Shown here: one piece after another, positions 35,832 through 44,347 of the stretch
Position numbering within the stretch: the stretch's first letter is position 1
How the letters are laid out: every line of letters starts with the position of its first letter
Assembly: GCF_024810105.1 (NCBI RefSeq)
Contig: NZ_JANUDX010000008.1
Span: 62,001-126,000 of the forward strand
Direction of reading: 5' to 3'
Source of the DNA: Stenotrophomonas sp. BIGb0135
GTDB taxonomy: Bacteria > Pseudomonadota > Gammaproteobacteria > Xanthomonadales > Xanthomonadaceae
DNA: 64,000 nucleotides
Notes under the pieces: generated by a model
Told to the model about the DNA's origin: nothing
The model's input: only the letters and a program-made list of their open reading frames with translations
The model's database searches: none
Made by a program: the position numbers and the translations under genes

Positions 35832-35927
35832 CCCCGTCGCAGCCGGTAGGCCCCTGGCGCAAATGTCCCCCGGCCGCGTGGCGGCCTCCTCCTTTATTTT
35901 GCCCAGGAGCCTACCGGCTGCGAGGGG
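35832..35927 (+). repeat. Unrecognised hairpin element, copy A
   Basis: A 15-bp perfect inverted repeat (TCGCAGCCGGTAGGC at 35837-35851 with its inverse at 35909-35923) encloses a core with AATGTCCCCCGGC at 35862-35874 and CCTCCTCCTTTATTT at 35885-35899. The same two core blocks occur in copy B in opposite orientation. No reading frame in it looks coding. I do not know a name for the family. Confidence 0.75.
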
Positions 35928-35983
35928 GCGCGGCTTGCGGTGCGCAGGTGGAAGCAAGGCTTTGCTGGCGCTGACGCTGGTCG

Positions 35984-36103
35984 GTGGGTTGGGCGCTGGG
36001 GCCCCATGCCCTTGGAGGCGAAATAAAGGAGGAGGGGGCGGCCGCAGGCCGACGCCGGGGGACATTCGCCGGAAAGGGCATGGGGCCCCAGCGCCCAACC
36101 CAC
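35984..36103 (-). repeat. Unrecognised hairpin element, copy B
   Basis: A perfect 30-bp inverted repeat (35984-36013 with 36074-36103) encloses 60 bases. Read on the minus strand the inner part contains the same blocks as copy A: AATGTCCCCCGGC (36066 to 36054) and CCTCCTCCTTTATTT (36035 to 36021). The flanking arms are unrelated to those of copy A, so the core is conserved while the stem is not. Between selected landmarks the region 35720-36170 holds no gene. Confidence 0.8.
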
Positions 36104-36170
36104 TGACCGCGCGCGCCTGGAAGAAGTCAAAGCACGCTTCTGCTTGCCCCCGCATAGGGGCGAAGAACCT

Positions 36171-36202
36171 AAAAAAAAGGCCACGCATTGCGTGGCCTTT
36201 TC
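36171..36202. terminator. Bidirectional terminator between the RND operon and the TraB-family gene
   Basis: AAGGCCACGC and GCGTGGCCTT form a 10-bp stem around a three-base ATT loop, with eight A residues on the left and four T residues on the right. Read on the minus strand it gives a strong U-run after the TraB-family stop at 36224; on the plus strand it can end transcripts from the RND operon. Confidence 0.9.
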
Positions 36203-36223
36203 ATACGCATAGGCGCGGGGTGA

Positions 36224-37447
36224 TTACCCCGCCACCTTGCCCCACACCTGGAACCCGGTCAGCCACAGCCCCAGCATGCTGCCGAGGTTGGTCAGCATGA
36301 AGGTCAGCACCACGCGGGTGACCCGGTTGCGGTACCAGCCCTTCACGCTCTGCGCGTCATCGCGCAGCTTGAGGAAGTCCTCGTAGGCCGGCTTGCGCAG
36401 CCGCGTTTCCACCAGCGCGGCAAACGCGCCGGTGGGGATGCTCAGCCGGAACGGCTTGAACGGAGCCACCACGATCGCGGTCAGGATGCTCAGTGGATGG
36501 CTGCCCGCCAACAGGCAGCCCAACCCGGCCAGGCCGCCGGTGTACATCGCCCAGGTCAGCAGCAACTCGCCGCCGACACCGAGGCCACCGCGGTAGAAGC
36601 CCACGGCAATACCGGTCAGCACCACGGCCAGGATGGTCAGCGTGATCCACGGGATGTTGCGCTTCTTCGGCACCGCTTCCAGCGACTCGCGCAACGGGCC
36701 CGGCGCATCGGTATCGGTCTCCAGGTACCGCGCCAGCCCGGCCAGGTGGCCGGCGCCGACCACGGCCAGCACCTCGCGCTGGGCGGGGTCGTGCACCTCG
36801 CGCAGGCGGGTGGCCATGTAGCGGTCGCGCTCGCCGATGATCGTCTCGTACAACGCCGGGCTCTCGCTGGCGAACTCGCCGAAGCTCGCTTCCAGCATGT
36901 CGCCCTGCTTGAGTTTCTCGATCTCGTCCTCGCCCACGTCCTCGGACGCGAACAGGCCGGCGCCCAGGCCCATCACCAGCTTGATCCGGCCAAAGAAGCC
37001 CAGCTGCTGCGAGGCGCGCTTGAAGGTCAGCCCGACCTCGCGGTCGATCAGGTGGACCGGCAGGTTGTGCTGGTTGGCCAGGGTGACCGCACGCTTGAGC
37101 TCGGCACCGGGCTCGATGCCCAGCTGCTCGGCCAGCCGGCGCTGGTAGGCGGCCAGCGCCAGGTTGGCGGCGAACAGCGCCACGCGCCCCTTGCGGATCA
37201 CCTCCACCAGGTCCAGCTTGGCCATGGCATCGGGGTTGGTCAGCGCCTGCAGGCGTTGCGGGTCCAGTTCAACCGCGACCGCGTCGAAGCGGCCGCTGCC
37301 GATGGCGCGTTCCACCGCCTCCACGCTGGCCTGGGAAACGTGCGCGGTGCCCAGCAGGGTGTAGCGCACGCCGTCGCGTTCGACCACGCGCACGGGCTGG
37401 CCGGCGAACAGATCGTCGCCGGTGTCATCGAGTTGGGGTTCAGTCAT
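36224..37447 (-). CDS. TraB/PrgY family membrane protein
   Basis: The 407-residue protein has an N-terminal TraB domain with LLGTAHVSQASVEAVERAI, VAVELDPQRLQAL and VVGAGHLAGLARYL, the conserved histidine- and glutamate-bearing blocks, followed by four or five hydrophobic segments in the last 140 residues. Related proteins act on pheromone peptides (PrgY) or are of unknown role; a metalloprotease-like function has been proposed for the TraB fold. I chose the ATG at 37447; ATG at 37456 is equally possible. Both lie at the stop of the upstream acetyltransferase gene, so the two are translationally coupled. Biological role here is unknown. Confidence 0.85.
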   Translation of the reverse strand: MTEPQLDDTGDDLFAGQPVRVVERDGVRYTLLGTAHVSQASVEAVERAIGSGRFDAVAVELDPQRLQALTNPDAMAKLDLVEVIRKGRVALFAANLALAAYQRRLAEQLGIEPGAELKRAVTLANQHNLPVHLIDREVGLTFKRASQQLGFFGRIKLVMGLGAGLFASEDVGEDEIEKLKQGDMLEASFGEFASESPALYETIIGERDRYMATRLREVHDPAQREVLAVVGAGHLAGLARYLETDTDAPGPLRESLEAVPKKRNIPWITLTILAVVLTGIAVGFYRGGLGVGGELLLTWAMYTGGLAGLGCLLAGSHPLSILTAIVVAPFKPFRLSIPTGAFAALVETRLRKPAYEDFLKLRDDAQSVKGWYRNRVTRVVLTFMLTNLGSMLGLWLTGFQVWGKVAG

Positions 37448-37448
37448 T

Positions 37449-37979
37449 TCATTCATTCGAAGGGGCGCTGTCGGCACCATCGCCGAGCGCGCGCTGCATC
37501 TGGACGGTATCCAGCCAGCGACCATGCTTGCGGCCGAGGCCGCGGAAAATGCCGACGGTATGGAAACCGAAGCGCTCGTGCAGCTTGATCGAGGCGGTGT
37601 TGGTCGGCTCGCCGATCACCGCCACCATCTGCCGGTAACCGCGTGCCACGCAAGCGTCGATCAGCCCCTGCATCAGCGCCGTGCCGACCCCGCGACCCTG
37701 GAAGCCGCCCGCCACGTAGACCGAATTCTCCACGGTCCACTGGTAGGCGATGCGCCCGCGGTAGGTATTGGCGTAGGCATAGCCGGCCACCTGTCCATCG
37801 ACGTCGGCCACGAGGTAGGGAAAGCCACGGCCGACGATGTCGTGCATGCGGCGCAGCATCTCCACCGCGTCGGGCACGTCGTACTCGTAGGTGTTGACCA
37901 GGTCGGTCACCTCCACCGCGTAGATGGCGGTGATGGCATCGATATCGGTGTCACGGGCGTCGCGCAGCTGCACGGTCAC
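37449..37979 (-). CDS. GNAT-family N-acetyltransferase, phosphinothricin-acetyltransferase-like
   Basis: The 176-residue protein has the GNAT fold: LRDARDTDIDAITAIYA at the start, YLVADVDGQVAGYAYA, then the acetyl-CoA motif VAGGFQGRGVGTALMQGLI, and SIKLHERFGFHTVGIFRGLGRKHGRWLDT near the end. The segment with ENSVYV and the C-terminal layout resemble phosphinothricin and methionine sulfoximine acetyltransferases, which acetylate free amino groups of small molecules. The start is a GTG at 37979 with CCAGGA upstream. Its stop overlaps the alternative start of the TraB-family gene. The natural substrate cannot be told. Confidence 0.88.
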   Translation of the reverse strand: MTVQLRDARDTDIDAITAIYAVEVTDLVNTYEYDVPDAVEMLRRMHDIVGRGFPYLVADVDGQVAGYAYANTYRGRIAYQWTVENSVYVAGGFQGRGVGTALMQGLIDACVARGYRQMVAVIGEPTNTASIKLHERFGFHTVGIFRGLGRKHGRWLDTVQMQRALGDGADSAPSNE

Positions 37980-37996
37980 GGGCGGTTCCTGGTCGG

Positions 37997-38884
37997 TCAG
38001 TCGATGTAGCGCTTGAGCAGGTCGCCGTACGCATCGATGCGGCGATCGCGCAGGAACGGCCAGATCCGGCGCACGTGTTCGCTGCGTTGCAGGTCGACGT
38101 CGCAGAGCAGCACGGTGGGGTCGCCACCGGCCTCGGCGATGAACTCGCCCTGCGGGCCGAGCACGTGGCTGTTGCCCCAGAACTGGATGCCCGAGGCGCC
38201 CAGCGGCGAGGCTTCATGACCGACGCGGTTGCAGCTCAGCACCGGTACGCCGTTGGCCACGGCATGGCCGCGGTGGCTCAGCACCCACGCATCGCGCTGG
38301 CGGTTCTGTTCGTCCTGCTGGTCGTCCGGGTCCCAGCCGATCGCGGTGGGGTAGAGCAGCAGCTCGGCGCCGGCCAGCGCCATCAGGCGCGCCGCTTCCG
38401 GATACCACTGGTCCCAGCACACCAGCACGCCAAGACGACCCACCGAGGTGTCGATCGGCTTGAAGCCGATGTCGCCGGGGGTGAAGTAGAACTTCTCGTA
38501 GAAGCCCGGGTCGTCCGGGATGTGCATCTTGCGGTACTTGCCGAGCAGCGTGCCGTCCTTTTCGAAGACGACCGCGGTGTTGTGGTACAGGCCGGCGGCG
38601 CGGCGTTCGAACAGCGAGCCGACGATCACCACGCCGTGCTTCTTGGCAAGCGCGCCGAGGCGCTCGGTGCTGGGGCCGGGGATCGGTTCGGCCAGGTCGA
38701 ATTCGTCCACCGACTCGTGCTGGCAGAAGTACGCGCCGTTGTGCAGTTCCTGCAGCAGGATCAGCTTGGCACCCTGGGCGGCCGCTTCAGCCACGCGCGT
38801 TTCGATCACGGCCAGGTTGGCCGCGGCGTCTCCGTGGTTGCGCTCCTGGATCAGGGCGACGGAAAGGGTGTGGCGTGAGCTCAT
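37997..38884 (-). CDS. aguB: N-carbamoylputrescine amidase
   Basis: The 295-residue nitrilase-superfamily enzyme hydrolyses N-carbamoylputrescine to putrescine, carbon dioxide and ammonia. The catalytic triad is visible as Glu46 (LLQELHNG), Lys119 (YRKMHIPDD) and Cys156 (VLVCWDQWYPEAAR), and AIGWDPDDQ plus GIQFWGNSHV are typical of AguB. The ATG at 38884 gives the family start; an in-frame ATG at 38935 would add 17 residues. It is downstream of aguA on the same strand across 203 bases with a strong hairpin, and 17 bases upstream of the GNAT gene. Confidence 0.94.
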   Translation of the reverse strand: MSSRHTLSVALIQERNHGDAAANLAVIETRVAEAAAQGAKLILLQELHNGAYFCQHESVDEFDLAEPIPGPSTERLGALAKKHGVVIVGSLFERRAAGLYHNTAVVFEKDGTLLGKYRKMHIPDDPGFYEKFYFTPGDIGFKPIDTSVGRLGVLVCWDQWYPEAARLMALAGAELLLYPTAIGWDPDDQQDEQNRQRDAWVLSHRGHAVANGVPVLSCNRVGHEASPLGASGIQFWGNSHVLGPQGEFIAEAGGDPTVLLCDVDLQRSEHVRRIWPFLRDRRIDAYGDLLKRYID

Positions 38885-38942
38885 CCGAGTGCGGTCCTGC
38901 GGGGGAAAAACGCAGTTTATCGCGGATGGGTGCACGCGGCGT

Positions 38943-38970
38943 GCTGTGCGCTAAATGGGGAGCGCACAGC
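38943..38970. repeat. Hairpin between aguA and aguB
   Basis: GCTGTGCGCT at 38943-38952 pairs perfectly with AGCGCACAGC at 38961-38970 across eight bases. It lies in the 203-base gap between aguA and aguB, which also holds a CATTGG/CCAATG pair (39031, 39063) near the aguA stop. It may act as a partial terminator or RNA stabiliser. No T-run is present. Confidence 0.5.
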
Positions 38971-39087
38971 CTCGGGGCTGGCGAGGGAGCGGGCTGGGCG
39001 GCGCGGCCGGGGCCACGCCGTGAACCCACGCATTGGCCGCTCGCGGGCGCCCTCCATGGCGCCCAATGGTCGCGGCCCGGGCGGCGG

Positions 39088-40125
39088 TCAGGCCAGCAGG
39101 CCTTCCGGCAGCTGCATGGTGATGCAGTGCAGGCTGCCGTTCTGCCAGATCAGCGAGCGGCAGGGCACCGGCACGATCTCCCGGCCCGGGTAGGCCGCGG
39201 CCAGCACGGCCCGCGCGGCGTCGTCGGCCACGTCGCCGTACACCGGCATCAGCACTGCGCCGTTGAGGATCAGGTAGTTGGCGTAGGACGCGGCCAGGCG
39301 GCGGCCGTCGTCGATCACCGGCTGCGCCCACGGCAGCGGGAACAGGCGATACGGCGCACCGGACGCGGTGCGCAGCGCGGCCAGCTCATTGCCCATCGCC
39401 TGCAGTTCGACGAAGTGCGAGTCGCTGCTGTCATCGCAGGCCTGGTAGACGATGCTGTCGGTCGAGGCGAAGCGGGCCAGCGTATCGATGTGGGCGTCGG
39501 TGTCGTCGCCTTCGAGGTAGCCGTGGTCCAGCCACAGCACGCGGTCCTGCTGCAGCCAGTTGGCCAGATCGGCGCTCAGCGAATCGCGGCTGCGCTCCGG
39601 GTGGCGCTCATGCAGGCATTGCCAGGTGGTCAGCAGGGTGCCGGCGCCATCGGTCTCGATACCGCCGCCTTCCAGCGCGAACGGGATGCTCTGCACCTCG
39701 GCGCCGGAGGCGAACACGCCGGCCTCATGCAGTACCCCCACCAGCTTGTCGTCCAGGCTGGCGTCGAACTTGCCGCCCCAGCCGGTGAAGCGGAAGTCCA
39801 GCAGGCGGAAGCCGCCGTCGGCGCGCGTGAGCGTGATCGGGCCGGAATCGCGCAGCCAGGTGTCGTCGTACTGCGCGGTGACGAAACGGACGCGGTCCAT
39901 GTCGATCCGGTTGGAGCGCAGCCGTGCATCGGCGTAGGCCTCCAGGTCATCGTCGGCGACGATGATCAGCACCGGCTGGAAGCGGGTGATGGCGGCGACC
40001 AGGGCGATGTAGGTGTCCTCGACGTCACCCAGGCGGTCGGCCCAGTCGGTGTCGGCGTGGGGCCAGGCGATCAGGATGGCGGACTGGGTTTCCCATTCGG
40101 CCGGAAAGCGGAGCGTGTCGTTCAT
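39088..40125 (-). CDS. aguA: Agmatine deiminase
   Basis: The 345-residue protein converts agmatine to N-carbamoylputrescine. It has the peptidyl-arginine-deiminase-like fold with AEWETQSAILIAWPHADTDW at the start, DTWLRDSGPI around the substrate-binding acid residues, EGGGIETDGAGTLL, LEGDDTDAHIDTLARF, and the catalytic cysteine in QNGSLHCITMQLPEG (Cys334). The pair with aguB makes putrescine from arginine-derived agmatine and allows use of agmatine as a nitrogen source. No agmatine-responsive regulator is adjacent. Confidence 0.94.
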   Translation of the reverse strand: MNDTLRFPAEWETQSAILIAWPHADTDWADRLGDVEDTYIALVAAITRFQPVLIIVADDDLEAYADARLRSNRIDMDRVRFVTAQYDDTWLRDSGPITLTRADGGFRLLDFRFTGWGGKFDASLDDKLVGVLHEAGVFASGAEVQSIPFALEGGGIETDGAGTLLTTWQCLHERHPERSRDSLSADLANWLQQDRVLWLDHGYLEGDDTDAHIDTLARFASTDSIVYQACDDSSDSHFVELQAMGNELAALRTASGAPYRLFPLPWAQPVIDDGRRLAASYANYLILNGAVLMPVYGDVADDAARAVLAAAYPGREIVPVPCRSLIWQNGSLHCITMQLPEGLLA

Positions 40126-40168
40126 GGTCTCGGTGCGATGGCCCGCCCTGCGCGGGCGGAGTGATGGG

Positions 40169-40495
40169 TCAGCGGATCGGCGGCTTGGGGCCGACCTCGT
40201 TGGCGTCGGCCTTGTTGGCCACCACGTCGATCACCTTCTGCTTTTCAAAGTAGACGGTGAACTGCGGGTAGACCCAGCGGTTGATCGTCGGCCACTGGCG
40301 CTTCTGGCCGCCGCGCGGGTCCAGGCGCTCGCTGGGGTCGCCGAACCGGGATTGCACCTCCTGCATGCTCTGGCCGCGGACGGGCAGGGCGGTGGCGGGC
40401 TTTTCCTGGCTGCGGTCGATCAGCAGCGTATCGGCGTGGGCGCTGGCGCAGGCCAGCACGGCAAGCAACGGCAGGGTGGTCAGGTAACGCGTCAT
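40169..40495 (-). CDS. Small secreted hypothetical protein
   Basis: The 108-residue protein starts with a signal peptide (MTRYLTTLPLLAVLACASAHA), leaving a mature domain of about 87 residues. The mature part contains VRGQSMQEVQSRFGDPSERL, followed by a strand-rich segment with WVYPQFTVYFEKQKVIDVV. The GMSMxEV-like and YPxFxVYF pattern recalls small SmpA/OmlA-like domains of outer-membrane assembly factors, but the similarity is weak and I do not assign a function. It lies 43 bases upstream of the aguA start on the same strand and may be in its transcript. Confidence 0.75.
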   Translation of the reverse strand: MTRYLTTLPLLAVLACASAHADTLLIDRSQEKPATALPVRGQSMQEVQSRFGDPSERLDPRGGQKRQWPTINRWVYPQFTVYFEKQKVIDVVANKADANEVGPKPPIR

Positions 40496-40606
40496 CTCGA
40501 TCTACTCCCCAGTGGTCAAGAAAGGTGTCACGGCAAGGAACGTGTCACGACGGACGGCCTTGCGACCGACCGTCACGACCAACCCGGCGATTACAACAAA
40601 AACGGC

Positions 40607-40637
40607 AATAAAAAACCGCCCGGAGGCGGCTTTTTAT
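40607..40637 (-). terminator. Terminator of the L36 gene
   Basis: Read on the minus strand, GCCGCC(TCCG)GGCGG-type pairing with flanking A and T runs is followed by six T residues. It lies 40 bases after the rpmJ stop codon. Confidence 0.85.
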
Positions 40638-40676
40638 TCAGGATGGTCGCGACCAGAGGCCGGGACCCCCGCCGGC

Positions 40677-40802
40677 TCAGCGCTGGCGAGCCTTGAAACG
40701 CGGGTTCGACTTGCAGATCACGAAGATCTTGCCGCGACGACGAACGACCTTGCAATCGCGGTGACGGGACTTGGCCGACTTCAGGGAAGACAGGACTTTC
40801 AT
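40677..40802 (-). CDS. ykgO: 50S ribosomal protein L36, zinc-free type
   Basis: The 41-residue basic protein reads [20 protein letters not shown] at the start and ends NPRFKARQR. It has two cysteines (17 and 30) rather than the C-X2-C...C-X4-H set that binds zinc in the standard L36, so it is the zinc-independent paralogue. It sits in the large subunit near the peptidyl-transferase region. GAGG lies seven bases before the ATG. The gene stands alone with its own terminator. Whether a zinc-type L36 also exists cannot be seen here. Confidence 0.93.
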   Translation of the reverse strand: MKVLSSLKSAKSRHRDCKVVRRRGKIFVICKSNPRFKARQR

Positions 40803-40996
40803 TGCATACCTCGGCGTAAACGTTGGATTCGGTTGGAGCGCGGCCGCGATATGCAGATGACAATCGGCAGGTGACGCCCGTTCAAGCCCGCAATTGTACC
40901 GGGCTTTTTTCCATCCTTTCAAGTGGTTGCACGAAAAAGGTCTCGAAGGCCCCCGGGCGGGGGCTAGAATGGGCGGTCCATTCCACAGGGAAACCC

Positions 40997-41677
40997 ATGA
41001 ACCAGCTTCCTCCCGTGCTCACCATCGACGGCCCGTCCGGGGCCGGCAAGGGTACCGTCAGCCGCATTGTCGCACGCCGCCTGGGCTGGCATTACCTGGA
41101 TTCGGGCGCCCTGTATCGCGCCGTGGGCGTGGCCGCGAGCTGGGCCGATATCGACACCTCCGACGCCTCGGCACTGGTCCGCTGCACCTTCGACACCCAT
41201 GTCCGCTTCGTCGAGGCGGCCGACGGGGGGCTGCGGGTGGTGGTCAATGAAACCGACGCCACCGACGAGCTGCGCCTGGAGACCACGGGCGCGCTGGCCT
41301 CGGCCATCGCGGCCATTCCGGAGGTCCGCGCCGCGCTGAAAGAGCGCCAGCGCGCATTCAGGATTCTGCCCGGCCTGGTCGCCGACGGCCGTGACATGGG
41401 CACGGTGATCTTCCCGGATGCCCCATTCAAGGTCTTCCTGACGGCGAGCGCGGAGGAGCGGGCGGGGCGCCGGCATAAGCAGTTGAAAGACAAGGGGGTT
41501 TCTGTTAACTTTGATGACCTCCTGCGCGAGATCATGGCCCGCGACGCCCGTGATGCACAGCGCACAGTGGCGCCCCTGAAGCCGGCAGACGATGCCGTCA
41601 TCATCGACACCAGTGGCATCGGCATCGACCAGGTCGTTGCCAATGTGTTGGATCTGCTTCCGGTTTCGGGTGCCTGA
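40997..41677 (+). CDS. cmk: Cytidylate kinase
   Basis: The 226-residue enzyme phosphorylates CMP and dCMP with ATP. It shows the P-loop [28 protein letters not shown], the CMP-binding [21 protein letters not shown] and the lid region [11 protein letters not shown], then RDARDAQR. The ATG at 40997 follows a CAGGGAAA site. Gene order cmk-rpsA-ihfB is widely kept in gammaproteobacteria and is intact here. Length is normal. Confidence 0.96.
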   Translation: MNQLPPVLTIDGPSGAGKGTVSRIVARRLGWHYLDSGALYRAVGVAASWADIDTSDASALVRCTFDTHVRFVEAADGGLRVVVNETDATDELRLETTGALASAIAAIPEVRAALKERQRAFRILPGLVADGRDMGTVIFPDAPFKVFLTASAEERAGRRHKQLKDKGVSVNFDDLLREIMARDARDAQRTVAPLKPADDAVIIDTSGIGIDQVVANVLDLLPVSGA

Positions 41678-41873
41678 TCCGTTGTACAGGAGGACCGCCA
41701 GGGCACCGGCGGTGTCGCACATCGCAAGGCAGCACAAGCTCCGTCCCGCAATGATGCGTGGCGGTTTTCCTACTTAACACACGGCCTGCAGTACCGGGGT
41801 CGACGAACAGGCGGGCGGTAGCCATTCCCCGAAGGGAAGCCAACCGACCCATGTGTCCAACAGAGTAAATCTA
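41678..41873 (+). promoter_or_regulatory. rpsA leader region
   Basis: This 196-base leader between cmk and rpsA has an ACCGCC/GGCGGT stem (41694-41713) shortly after the cmk stop and weak purine-rich sequence rather than a strong ribosome site at the rpsA start. In other gammaproteobacteria the rpsA leader folds into hairpins through which S1 represses its own translation; the same role here is inference. Confidence 0.4.
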
Positions 41874-43559
41874 ATGACCGAATCATTTGCCGAACTGTTT
41901 GAAGCCAGCCAGGCCAATCTGGCCAAGCTGAAGCCGGGCGCCATCGTCAGCGGTGTTGTCGTTGAAGTCCGCGGCGACGTCGTGGTGATCAACGCCGGCC
42001 TGAAGTCTGAAGGCATCGTGCCGATCGAGCAGTTCCGTAACGACGCTGGCGAGATCGATGTCGCCGAAGGCGACGTCGTCAAGGTCGCCCTCGATTCCAT
42101 CGAGAACGGCTTCGGTGAGACCGTCCTGTCGCGCGAGAAGGCCAAGCGCGCGATGGTGTGGGACGAGCTGGAAGAAGCGTTGGAAAAGAACGAAACCATC
42201 ACCGGCCGCATCAGCGGCAAGGTCAAGGGTGGTTTCACCGTGGACATCAAGGATGTCCGCGCGTTCCTGCCGGGTTCCCTGGTCGATGTGCGCCCCGTGC
42301 GCGATCCGGCCTACCTGGAAGGCAAGGAGCTGGAATTCAAGCTCATCAAGCTGGACCGCAAGCGTAACAACGTCGTGGTCTCGCGCCGCGCTGTCGTCGA
42401 AAGCGAGCACTCGGAAGAGCGCGAGCAGCTGATGGACAAGCTGCAGGAAGGCGCGATCCTGAAGGGTGTCGTCAAGAACCTGACCGATTACGGCGCGTTC
42501 GTGGACCTGGGCGGTATCGACGGCCTGCTGCACATCACCGACATGGCCTGGAAGCGCGTGCGCCATCCGTCCGAAGTCGTGAACGTCGGCGACGAGCTGG
42601 ACGTGCGCGTGCTGAAGTTCGACCGCGAGCGCAACCGCGTTTCGCTCGGCCTGAAGCAGCTGGGCGAGGATCCGTGGGACAACATCGCCCGTCGTTACCC
42701 GGCCAACAGCCGCGTCTTCGGCAAGGTCTCCAACGTGACCGATTACGGCGCGTTCGTCGAGATCGAGCCGGGCGTGGAAGGCCTGGTGCACGTGTCCGAA
42801 ATGGATTGGACCAACAAGAACGTCAACCCGTCCAAGGTTGTGCAGGTCGGTGACGAAGTTGAAGTCATGGTCCTGGACGTCGACGAGGAGCGTCGCCGCA
42901 TCTCGCTGGGCATGAAGCAGGTTGCCGCCAATCCGTGGGAAACCTTCGCTGCCATCCACAAGAAGGGTGACAAGGTGTCGGGCCAGATCAAGTCGATCAC
43001 CGACTTCGGCATCTTCATCGGCCTGGACGGCGGTATCGATGGCCTGGTGCACCTGTCCGACATCAGCTGGAACACCACCGGCGAAGACGTGGTCCGCAAC
43101 TTCAAGAAGGGCGACAACCTGGACGCCGTCGTCCTGGCCGTCGATCCGGAGCGCGAGCGCATCAGCCTGGGCGTCAAGCAGCTGGAGCAGGATCCGTTCG
43201 GTCAGTACATGGCTGCCAACCCGAAGGGTTCCAAGGTCGAAGGCGTGGTCAAGGAAGTGGACGCCAAGGGCGCTACCATCGAACTGGCTGACGGCATCGA
43301 AGGCTACGTGGCCGCTCGCGACGTTGCCAACGAGCGCGTGGACGACGCGACCCAGTTCCTGAAGGTCGGCGACAAGGTGGAAGCCAAGTTCGTGGGCATG
43401 GATCGCAAGGGTCGTACCCTGCAGCTGTCGATCAAGGCCAAGGACGACGCGGAAATGCGCGAAGTGCTGGAGGAATACCAGTCCTCGTCGGCCTCCAGCG
43501 GCACCACCCAGCTCGGCGCGCTGCTGCGTGCACAGCTGAACGGCAACAAGTCCGAGTAA
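41874..43559 (+). CDS. rpsA: 30S ribosomal protein S1
   Basis: The 561-residue protein is built of six S1 RNA-binding repeats, each marked by glycine-rich turns and GAFVDLGG- or [13 protein letters not shown] strands (for example [19 protein letters not shown] and [19 protein letters not shown]). The first two repeats, which dock on the ribosome, are shorter and acidic. It binds and unwinds mRNA on the 30S subunit. The ATG at 41874 gives [12 protein letters not shown], the family N-terminus. The codon use is notably biased, as expected for a highly expressed gene. E. coli S1 is 557 residues. Confidence 0.97.
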   Translation: MTESFAELFEASQANLAKLKPGAIVSGVVVEVRGDVVVINAGLKSEGIVPIEQFRNDAGEIDVAEGDVVKVALDSIENGFGETVLSREKAKRAMVWDELEEALEKNETITGRISGKVKGGFTVDIKDVRAFLPGSLVDVRPVRDPAYLEGKELEFKLIKLDRKRNNVVVSRRAVVESEHSEEREQLMDKLQEGAILKGVVKNLTDYGAFVDLGGIDGLLHITDMAWKRVRHPSEVVNVGDELDVRVLKFDRERNRVSLGLKQLGEDPWDNIARRYPANSRVFGKVSNVTDYGAFVEIEPGVEGLVHVSEMDWTNKNVNPSKVVQVGDEVEVMVLDVDEERRRISLGMKQVAANPWETFAAIHKKGDKVSGQIKSITDFGIFIGLDGGIDGLVHLSDISWNTTGEDVVRNFKKGDNLDAVVLAVDPERERISLGVKQLEQDPFGQYMAANPKGSKVEGVVKEVDAKGATIELADGIEGYVAARDVANERVDDATQFLKVGDKVEAKFVGMDRKGRTLQLSIKAKDDAEMREVLEEYQSSSASSGTTQLGALLRAQLNGNKSE

Positions 43560-43587
43560 TCGGTTTGTCGCTGGCGTAGTTTCCTGG

Positions 43588-43616
43588 ACGGCCCGGACAT
43601 CAGTCCGGGCCGTTTC
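43588..43616 (+). terminator. Hairpin between rpsA and ihfB
   Basis: ACGGCCCGGAC and GTCCGGGCCGT form a perfect 11-bp stem with an ATCA loop, followed by only three T residues. It probably stops part of the rpsA transcription before ihfB. Confidence 0.7.
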
Positions 43617-43646
43617 AGGGTCTGAGTTCCCCTCGAAGAGCCCGTA

Positions 43647-43952
43647 ATGACCAAATCCGAGCTGATCGAAATCCTGGCGCGCCGACAGGCGCATTTGAAA
43701 TCGGACGATGTCGATCTGGCGGTAAAGTCGTTGCTGGAGATGATGGGTGGGGCGCTGGCCGGCGGGGATCGCATCGAGATCCGCGGGTTCGGCAGTTTTT
43801 CGTTGCACTACCGGCCGCCACGGCTGGGGCGCAACCCCAAGACCGGGGAATCGGTCGCGTTGCCGGGCAAGCATGTCCCGCACTTCAAACCGGGCAAGGA
43901 GCTGCGCGAACGCGTCAGCGCCGTGGTGCCGCTGGAAAGCGACCCCGCGTAG
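43647..43952 (+). CDS. ihfB: Integration host factor subunit beta
   Basis: The 101-residue protein is an HU/IHF-fold DNA-bending subunit. It starts [17 protein letters not shown] and has the family signature [27 protein letters not shown], whose arm intercalates into the minor groove with the conserved proline. With the alpha subunit, encoded elsewhere, it bends DNA at promoters and recombination sites. Position after rpsA and [22 protein letters not shown] at the C-terminus favour the beta subunit. Confidence 0.94.
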   Translation: MTKSELIEILARRQAHLKSDDVDLAVKSLLEMMGGALAGGDRIEIRGFGSFSLHYRPPRLGRNPKTGESVALPGKHVPHFKPGKELRERVSAVVPLESDPA

Positions 43953-44050
43953 AGCGGCCCGTTGGTCCGCTGCTCTTCTGGTCCACGTCTCTTTTGTCCC
44001 GCCGCTCCATATTCCGCTACTCTTGAATCTCCCGGAACTGGAGCTGCTGC

Positions 44051-44341
44051 ATGAAAGTCGTACGTCTGCTGATCCTGTTGGCGGTTCTGGTGTTCGGGCT
44101 CATCGTCGGTGCGCTCAATTCAGACCCGATCGTCATCAGCCTGGGCTTCACCCATATCAATTCCACCACCGGCCTGGCGATCATCATCGCCCTGTTGTCC
44201 GGTGCCATCATCGGTGGCGGCATCGTGCTGGCCAGCCTGGTGATCCCGTTGTACGCAAAACTGCGCAAGGCGCAGAAGGCAGGCCCGACCGTGGTCGTGG
44301 CGCCTGCTCCCACCCCTTCTTCTCCTTTCGACGGACGCTGA
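44051..44341 (+). CDS. lapA: LapA-domain membrane protein
   Basis: The 96-residue protein has two hydrophobic segments: VVRLLILLAVLVFGLIVGAL at the N-terminus and a second at about residues 40-65, then a basic stretch and a proline-rich tail. It is the small partner of LapB, anchored in the inner membrane, and together they regulate lipopolysaccharide synthesis through LpxC degradation by FtsH, as known in E. coli. It is six bases upstream of lapB, so the two are an operon. Confidence 0.9.
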   Translation: MKVVRLLILLAVLVFGLIVGALNSDPIVISLGFTHINSTTGLAIIIALLSGAIIGGGIVLASLVIPLYAKLRKAQKAGPTVVVAPAPTPSSPFDGR

Positions 44342-44347
44342 GCGCCG

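Noticed and set aside
35664..36300. Open frames on both strands across the two hairpin elements
   Set aside because: They run through inverted repeats and a terminator, and the products are compositionally odd with no ribosome site. Treated as non-coding.
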